From Christiangramia portivictoriae DSM 23547 (GTDB lineage Bacteria; Bacteroidota; Bacteroidia; Flavobacteriales; Flavobacteriaceae), in contig NZ_AUHF01000007.1 of the NCBI RefSeq assembly GCF_000423045.1, forward strand, positions 62,001 through 126,000: 64,000 nucleotides of DNA, read 5' to 3'. A model generated the notes under the pieces. It did no database searches and had not been told where the DNA came from. It saw only the letters and a list, made by a program, of their open reading frames with translations. A program made the position numbers and the translations under genes. Of this stretch, positions 59,421-64,000 are shown one piece after another (the first letter of the stretch is position 1; every line of letters starts with the position of its first letter).

Positions 59421-61809
59421 CATTTCAGCATATCAACCCATCGCAGATATTCAGGACAATATCGTGTTTGCCAACAATGGTAACGTTGTCCTATGCTATA
59501 AAGGGAATCTACCAGAAATATACTCTCTTTCTGAAAAGGATTTTGAGGATATGCACGGTGCTTGGTTTCAGGCTTTGAAATCATTGCCAGTTGGTACTGT
59601 GGTTCACAAGCAGGATATCTACCTCAAAAAATCATATACTTCAGAACAACTTCCGAATTCAACCTTTCTGGAAAAGGCTACCCACGAGCATTTTAAAGGT
59701 CGTAGGCATATTGAGCACAGCTGTTATTTATTCTTCATCTTGACTAAAAACAAGGCACTCAACAATCCGAAATATGTCAATCCCTTCAGGAAAGTTTCAA
59801 AAGAAATCGTAAAGGAACTGGATGATAATATCAAGAGCTTCACGAACTCGGTAAGTGATTCAGTTTCCTTTATCAATAACAGCCGAAAGATGGATTTTGT
59901 TTCGCTTAATGCGAAAGATATTCGGCAACTAACAAGTGCCTACTTCAATGGCTTCAATGAAGGCTACGACACCGATACTTTACTTGATAAAAAAAGCGTC
60001 AATATTGGCGAAAACCATTTTGATGCCCTGGCCATCAACAGCGAACTGTGCTTTGGCGAAAGTGTACAGAGTAGCAAAACCAATGAGAAATTCACTTCTG
60101 ACGATTTTGTATTTCATCAAGGGTTTATTGATGGCTTAGGGCTTACGCTTAACGAGAACCACATTGTCAATCAAATTCTTTATTTGGATGACAAACAAAA
60201 ATGGCGTAAGCTGCTCGATAAGAAGGTTGAGGAACTAAACAAAAGTTCAAACTTTGGTTCACAAAATAAAGTAGTGCTTGGTAAAATCCAACACATCCTT
60301 GACCAAATCAATGCTGATGATAATGCCCGAATTATTCGTGGTCATCTCAATATTATCTATTGGGCAAAGGAAGTCAAAGAGCTCGACAAAATAACTTCAA
60401 AAATAAAGACGGAATTTAAGGAACTGGATATCATCCCGTATTACCCAAGAGGCGAAGAACGTAAAAACTATATTTTAAATAGTTACTGCTGTTTTTCGTC
60501 CAATTTTTCAAATAACGATTTATATGTAACTGACTTAAAACACGCACTTTGTCTTTTTATCAATAACACTAACTATAAAAGTGATAACACCGGAATCATT
60601 TTTAATGACCGTGAGCATAACATTCCTGTTTTAAAGGATGTTTGGGACGAAAAGAAGAAAAGAATAAAGGCACGAAACTTCGCCATTTTTGCACCAACTG
60701 GTGAGGGCAAATCTTTTCTGGCAAATAACATTCTACGTCAATATTTTGAAATTGGCGTTCGCCTGGTCATTATCGACTTAGGTGGCTCTTATACCAAGTT
60801 TGCAAAGCTCTATCCTGAAGAATATTCGGTGCTTCGCTACGAAAGTGGAAAGAACCTTGGTATCAATCCATTTTACATTAGCCACACTAATGACCTTACA
60901 CCAGAACGTTTGGAAGATTTGTCCGTGTTCCTCTTTGAACTGTTTGCTTCAGACTTAAAGGTTACAAAGGCACAATCGGTATCAGTCAAAAAAATACTGC
61001 GTTATTATTACGATAGCACTTCAGAAAATCATTCACTGGATGGTTTCTACAGCTTTATAGAAAGGAATCAGGAAGATCTTCTGAGCAGCCTAAAAATCCA
61101 TCCCGATTATTTCAATGTGACGAGCTTCTTGCACGTAATGTCAGAATATGTCGGGGATGGTCTATATAGCTTCCTTTTTGAAGTGAGCGAAGATCAGACC
61201 TATAAAATTGAGGACAAGCGTTTAATTGTTTTTGAATTGGATGAAGTGAAGGACAATAAGGAAATCCTGTCTGTAATGTTAAAACTGATTAAGTCAGCTA
61301 TCCAAAGAACCATCTGGAAGAATAGAGCAGAAAAAGGCATTATCCTCTTTGATGAGTTTGCAAAACAATTAAAGTTTGAAAATGTCCTGGAAAGTGTCGA
61401 ATTCTACTACCAAGCAATACGAAAACAGAACGGAGCTATCGGTATCATTCTTCAATCCATTAATCAGCTTCCGAAAAATTCCACTTCAGCGAGTATTCTT
61501 GAAAACACGCAGGTCATTTATAGCCTGAATAATGAAAAAGGCTATGACGAATTGGTCAAACGTCTCAATCTATCCAGCCACGATTTGAACCAATTAAAAT
61601 CAATCAATAACAATCTTTCCGGTCCACGGAAGTACACCGAAATGTTTATCAAAATTGGCAGAGAAAGTAACATCTTCCGTCTGGAAGTTCCGAAGGAAGT
61701 ATATGCAGCTTACTTGACCGATGGACAAGAAAATGAGGAAATAATGAAGCTCTACAAAGAGCATCAGGATATGCAAAAAGCAATAATTCAATTCGCATCT
61801 AAAACATAA
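59407..61809 (+). CDS. traG: TraG-type conjugation ATPase (VirB4-like)
   Basis: The 800-residue ATPase starts at ATG 59407 inside the end of traF. It begins MNKINISAYQPIADIQD. The Walker A is FAPTGEGKSFLANN near residue 432, and the Walker B is GIILFDEFAKQ near 650. The Gln-rich motif GIILQSINQ follows. VirB4-type ATPases power pilus assembly and substrate passage at the inner membrane. The length is near the CTnDOT TraG. traI follows 4 bases later. Confidence 0.95.
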   Translation: MNKINISAYQPIADIQDNIVFANNGNVVLCYKGNLPEIYSLSEKDFEDMHGAWFQALKSLPVGTVVHKQDIYLKKSYTSEQLPNSTFLEKATHEHFKGRRHIEHSCYLFFILTKNKALNNPKYVNPFRKVSKEIVKELDDNIKSFTNSVSDSVSFINNSRKMDFVSLNAKDIRQLTSAYFNGFNEGYDTDTLLDKKSVNIGENHFDALAINSELCFGESVQSSKTNEKFTSDDFVFHQGFIDGLGLTLNENHIVNQILYLDDKQKWRKLLDKKVEELNKSSNFGSQNKVVLGKIQHILDQINADDNARIIRGHLNIIYWAKEVKELDKITSKIKTEFKELDIIPYYPRGEERKNYILNSYCCFSSNFSNNDLYVTDLKHALCLFINNTNYKSDNTGIIFNDREHNIPVLKDVWDEKKKRIKARNFAIFAPTGEGKSFLANNILRQYFEIGVRLVIIDLGGSYTKFAKLYPEEYSVLRYESGKNLGINPFYISHTNDLTPERLEDLSVFLFELFASDLKVTKAQSVSVKKILRYYYDSTSENHSLDGFYSFIERNQEDLLSSLKIHPDYFNVTSFLHVMSEYVGDGLYSFLFEVSEDQTYKIEDKRLIVFELDEVKDNKEILSVMLKLIKSAIQRTIWKNRAEKGIILFDEFAKQLKFENVLESVEFYYQAIRKQNGAIGIILQSINQLPKNSTSASILENTQVIYSLNNEKGYDELVKRLNLSSHDLNQLKSINNNLSGPRKYTEMFIKIGRESNIFRLEVPKEVYAAYLTDGQENEEIMKLYKEHQDMQKAIIQFASKT

Positions 61810-61813
61810 TATT

Positions 61814-62389
61814 ATGAAGACAAAAATCTTAATTATCGCAACGGCATTCATCTTTTTATTGCCCACACGCGCTGCGTGTCAGGGAATGCCCACTTATGAC
61901 AATACCAATTTTATCAGCTTGGTAAAACAACTTGTAGAATCAGGTAAACAGACAGCTCAAATGATTAAGTCTGTAAAATTCTTAAAAGATGCAAAGGAGA
62001 GCATTGAGAAAGTATCAAGTGTGGTACAGCAGCTTAGAGCAGTTGAGGAAATTGGACAGAACAATCAGCGCCTTATCACCGTAATGCAGAACGATGTACA
62101 GGACATACTCAACTCGCCCTACATCAAACCAGAGGAAGTTTCAAGGGTTGTAAAATCTTTTGATGCTATTGTTCAAAACTCATTGGAGACGGTAGATTTT
62201 ATTGATGAAGTCCTGTCCAGCGATTATCTCAAAATGAGCGATGCAGAACGTGCTGAAATCTTAAAAGCAAAGGAGCTTGAATCAAAGCAGATGGTTTCCA
62301 ACATAACTACAAAAACAAAACGCTATCGAGACATTATTTCTTTCAGAAAGATGCAAGATAAAGTCAATAACCGAGAAACATTCTACTAA
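61814..62389 (+). CDS. traI: Conjugative transposon protein TraI (DUF4141-like)
   Basis: The 191-residue protein has a signal peptide (IIATAFIFLLPTRAACQG) and a long coiled-coil-rich body (LVESGKQTAQMIKSVKFLKD and on). This resembles the periplasmic VirB5-like TraI of CTnDOT. It lies between traG and traJ with a 1-base gap to traJ. The name follows order and pattern. Confidence 0.78.
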   Translation: MKTKILIIATAFIFLLPTRAACQGMPTYDNTNFISLVKQLVESGKQTAQMIKSVKFLKDAKESIEKVSSVVQQLRAVEEIGQNNQRLITVMQNDVQDILNSPYIKPEEVSRVVKSFDAIVQNSLETVDFIDEVLSSDYLKMSDAERAEILKAKELESKQMVSNITTKTKRYRDIISFRKMQDKVNNRETFY

Positions 62390-62390
62390 A

Positions 62391-63233
62391 ATGACCGCGA
62401 CCATTCTCTTAGGAATTGGTCTGGAATATATCGATACCGTTTTCCAGACCATACAAGCCAGCAATTTTTCGCAATACACAATTGCGGGAATGAAAACGCT
62501 CGCTGTCTTGTTCTCTTTGGTCAACATCCTTAAAAAGTATAACGAAGGAATTGCAGAGAAGGACGGTTACACTTGGGGATTGAGTCCTGGTGAATTGGTC
62601 AAGAATTTTACCATTGTCATCTTGGTCATATTCTCAACTCAGGTATTGGGATTTTTTGATGGGATTTTAGTCGCCATTGAAGAACAATATCGAGGAACAG
62701 CACCAGCATTACTGCCTTTGCAAATGCAGGATATTCCTTTAGAGGAAGACGTAAGTCTTTTTGATGCCGCAAGTTCAGCGATGACACTTTTATATGAAGC
62801 CCTGGTTACACCTTTATACGGTTTTAAAATATTGGCATTTATCTTAACTACCCTACTTTGGATATTGGATTTGTTCATCTACCCGCTATTTTTAGCAGAG
62901 CGCTTCTTCCTTTTAGGAATAATGCAAGCATTTTTTCCTTTGGTCATTAGCCTTGCAGTTTTTGAAAAGTTTCGTTCGCTCGCCTACACGTTCTTCAAAC
63001 TATATGCAGCGGTGTTTATGCTCGTGCCAGCCTTCTTTCTGGTCAATATATTTATCAATGCCATATACACGGAAATCAACACCAATTTTTGGGTCAACCT
63101 TTTTGGGACAGAGGTTGGCCAGGGCTTTTTTGCACCTGTGGTTCAGTTGGGATCAGTAGGTTTTATTGTTTTCTTGAAATTCACCCTTTATAAACGTGCC
63201 ACGTCATTTACGCTAAGACTATTTACCAACTAA
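62391..63233 (+). CDS. traJ: Conjugative transposon protein TraJ
   Basis: The 280-residue VirB6-like inner-membrane protein has about six to seven hydrophobic segments (for example VIFSTQVLGFFDGILVAI, ILAFILTTLLWILDLFIYPL, FVLGIMQAFF-like FFLLGIMQAFFPLVISLAVF). It is the polytopic channel part of the transfer system. traK follows after 11 bases. Confidence 0.88.
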   Translation: MTATILLGIGLEYIDTVFQTIQASNFSQYTIAGMKTLAVLFSLVNILKKYNEGIAEKDGYTWGLSPGELVKNFTIVILVIFSTQVLGFFDGILVAIEEQYRGTAPALLPLQMQDIPLEEDVSLFDAASSAMTLLYEALVTPLYGFKILAFILTTLLWILDLFIYPLFLAERFFLLGIMQAFFPLVISLAVFEKFRSLAYTFFKLYAAVFMLVPAFFLVNIFINAIYTEINTNFWVNLFGTEVGQGFFAPVVQLGSVGFIVFLKFTLYKRATSFTLRLFTN

Positions 63234-63244
63234 ATATTTTCACA

Positions 63245-63868
63245 ATGAAAACACCATACAAGAACATTTACAGCGTCCTAAATTTGAATCGGTTTATCGT
63301 TTTGGCAGTGGTTGTCTGCGCCTTACTATCCAGCACATTTTCGGTTTGGATGGTATTCAACACCCATCAAAAAGCCCTTAATAGTGCCTTTGCTATCAAT
63401 ACCGATGGCAGTATAATTCCGCTGAAGCTCGTAACCCAAAAGGAAAATTTTCGGGTTGAAGCTTTAGCACATTTGGATCTGTTCCATAACTACTTCTATA
63501 ACATAGATGCGAGTAATTATGAACGTAATTTGGAAAAGGCATTGTGGTTGGGCAATAGTTCTGTGGACAATCTCTACCGCCAGAAAAAAGCGGATGGTGT
63601 TTACAACAGGTTGCTTCAGTATTCCTTGGTTCAAAAAGTACTGGGCATCGATTCACGACTATCTGAAAATAATGGATCGTATAGTTTTACAACAACCACC
63701 ATTTTTGAAATTAATAGAGGTTCAATCATCGACACCTATGAGTTGGTTTCCACCGGAAACTTGATTACGGTTGACAGAAACTTCCCCAACAATCCACACG
63801 GATTATTGATTACCAAATATTTCGAGAACACCTTAAAAAAACTAAACGATGAAAGTAGAAAAGAATAA
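63245..63868 (+). CDS. traK: Conjugative transposon protein TraK
   Basis: The 207-residue VirB8-like protein has one N-terminal membrane segment (FIVLAVVVCALLSSTFSVWM) and a periplasmic domain with AHLDLFHNYFYNIDASNYERNLEKALWLG-type sequence near residue 85. It bridges inner-membrane and periplasmic parts of the channel. Its end overlaps traM by 20 bases. Confidence 0.88.
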   Translation: MKTPYKNIYSVLNLNRFIVLAVVVCALLSSTFSVWMVFNTHQKALNSAFAINTDGSIIPLKLVTQKENFRVEALAHLDLFHNYFYNIDASNYERNLEKALWLGNSSVDNLYRQKKADGVYNRLLQYSLVQKVLGIDSRLSENNGSYSFTTTTIFEINRGSIIDTYELVSTGNLITVDRNFPNNPHGLLITKYFENTLKKLNDESRKE

Positions 63869-64000
63869 AATAGTATTTGCAGCAGTATTGGCCGTGATTG
63901 TCATATTCATCATTTCTTATTCCGTAATGGTAATGGGCGATGATGAAAGTGAAACTGAAAACCTTAAGCAAACCTTAGTTCCAGATTTAGAAGAAGGTCA
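63849..64000 (+). CDS. traM: Conjugative transposon protein TraM, N-terminus only
   Basis: The frame opens at ATG 63849 within the traK end and runs to the window edge (50 residues). One membrane segment (IVFAAVLAVIVIFIISYSVM) is followed by an acidic start of the periplasmic part (GDDESETENLKQTLVP). TraM is VirB10-like. TraL-like sequence is not seen between traK and traM. Confidence 0.8.
   Translation, partial: MKVEKNKIVFAAVLAVIVIFIISYSVMVMGDDESETENLKQTLVPDLEEG

Larger units (their letters stand above)
39701..64000. mobile_element. Integrative conjugative element, left part
   Basis: A tRNA att half is followed by a tyrosine integrase, metal-resistance cargo, RteC, replication genes and CTnDOT-type tra genes. 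This is the layout of a Bacteroidota conjugative transposon. The right end, the remaining tra genes and the mobilization genes lie beyond the window. Confidence 0.88.

Noticed and set aside
1-64000. CRISPR array, insertion sequence with terminal repeats, or rRNA operon
   Set aside because: No regularly spaced repeats, transposase gene or rRNA sequence was found on either strand.

Overview
The window looks like chromosome of a marine Flavobacteriaceae (Bacteroidota), plausibly near Gramella/Christiangramia. The support is promoters of the TTTG-N20-TAnnTTTG type, a TonB/OmpA-family barrel with a carboxypeptidase-regulatory domain, a SusR-like hybrid sensor next to alpha-glucan genes, and CTnDOT-type tra genes. 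The exact genus is inference.

Bases 1-24,780 are ordinary core genome: type III pantothenate kinase (coaX, cut by the window edge), tRNA-Phe, an outer-membrane barrel protein, era-der, a SulP anion transporter, a VOC protein, an rRNA/tRNA methyltransferase of the TrmH type, a cytochrome c lipoprotein, an alpha-glucan block (glgB plus a GH31 alpha-glucosidase, facing a 1282-residue hybrid sensor/AraC protein whose phosphotransfer residues are all replaced), deoC, a small membrane protein/XRE pair and a SYLF lipoprotein. The core ends in two dead genes, a frameshifted LysR regulator and a divergent quinone-reductase-like gene with an in-frame stop.

Bases 24,783-39,742 form a lower-GC accessory island bounded by direct repeats that are 3' ends of a tRNA-Met(CAU) gene. 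A third remnant lies inside at 26,931. Each remnant sits beside its own minus-strand terminator hairpin. The first compartment holds an AIPR-family abortive-infection gene interrupted by one in-frame stop. The second holds an unrecognised three-gene operon with two tiny proteins, a small resolvase, a GHKL (MutL/MORC-like) ATPase fused to a PD-(D/E)XK-like nuclease, a convergent 1623-residue all-in-one Type ISP-like restriction-modification enzyme, an HTH-HUH replication initiator, and a large serine recombinase whose reading frame runs into the tRNA fragment. It is best read as a defence island built by successive integrations at one tRNA gene.

Bases 39,701-64,000 are the left part of an integrative conjugative element (ICE). 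It starts with a tyrosine integrase directly beside the tRNA fragment. Cargo follows: a heavy-metal efflux operon (DUF6660-like metal-site protein, CzcA/CusA fused to a TolC-like domain, adaptor, CDF-like transporter, Fur-family regulator, SpoIIAA-like protein, P1B ATPase). Next come regulators (a membrane LuxR protein, RteC, an excisionase-like HTH), a replication pair (DnaD-like and DnaC-like), and a mercury-resistance-like operon (ArsR, MerTP, FAD oxidoreductase, GDCCVxC protein). An amidase and the transfer genes traE-F-G-I-J-K-M follow, and traM is cut by the window end. An intact tRNA-Met should lie beyond the right edge if the accretion model is right.
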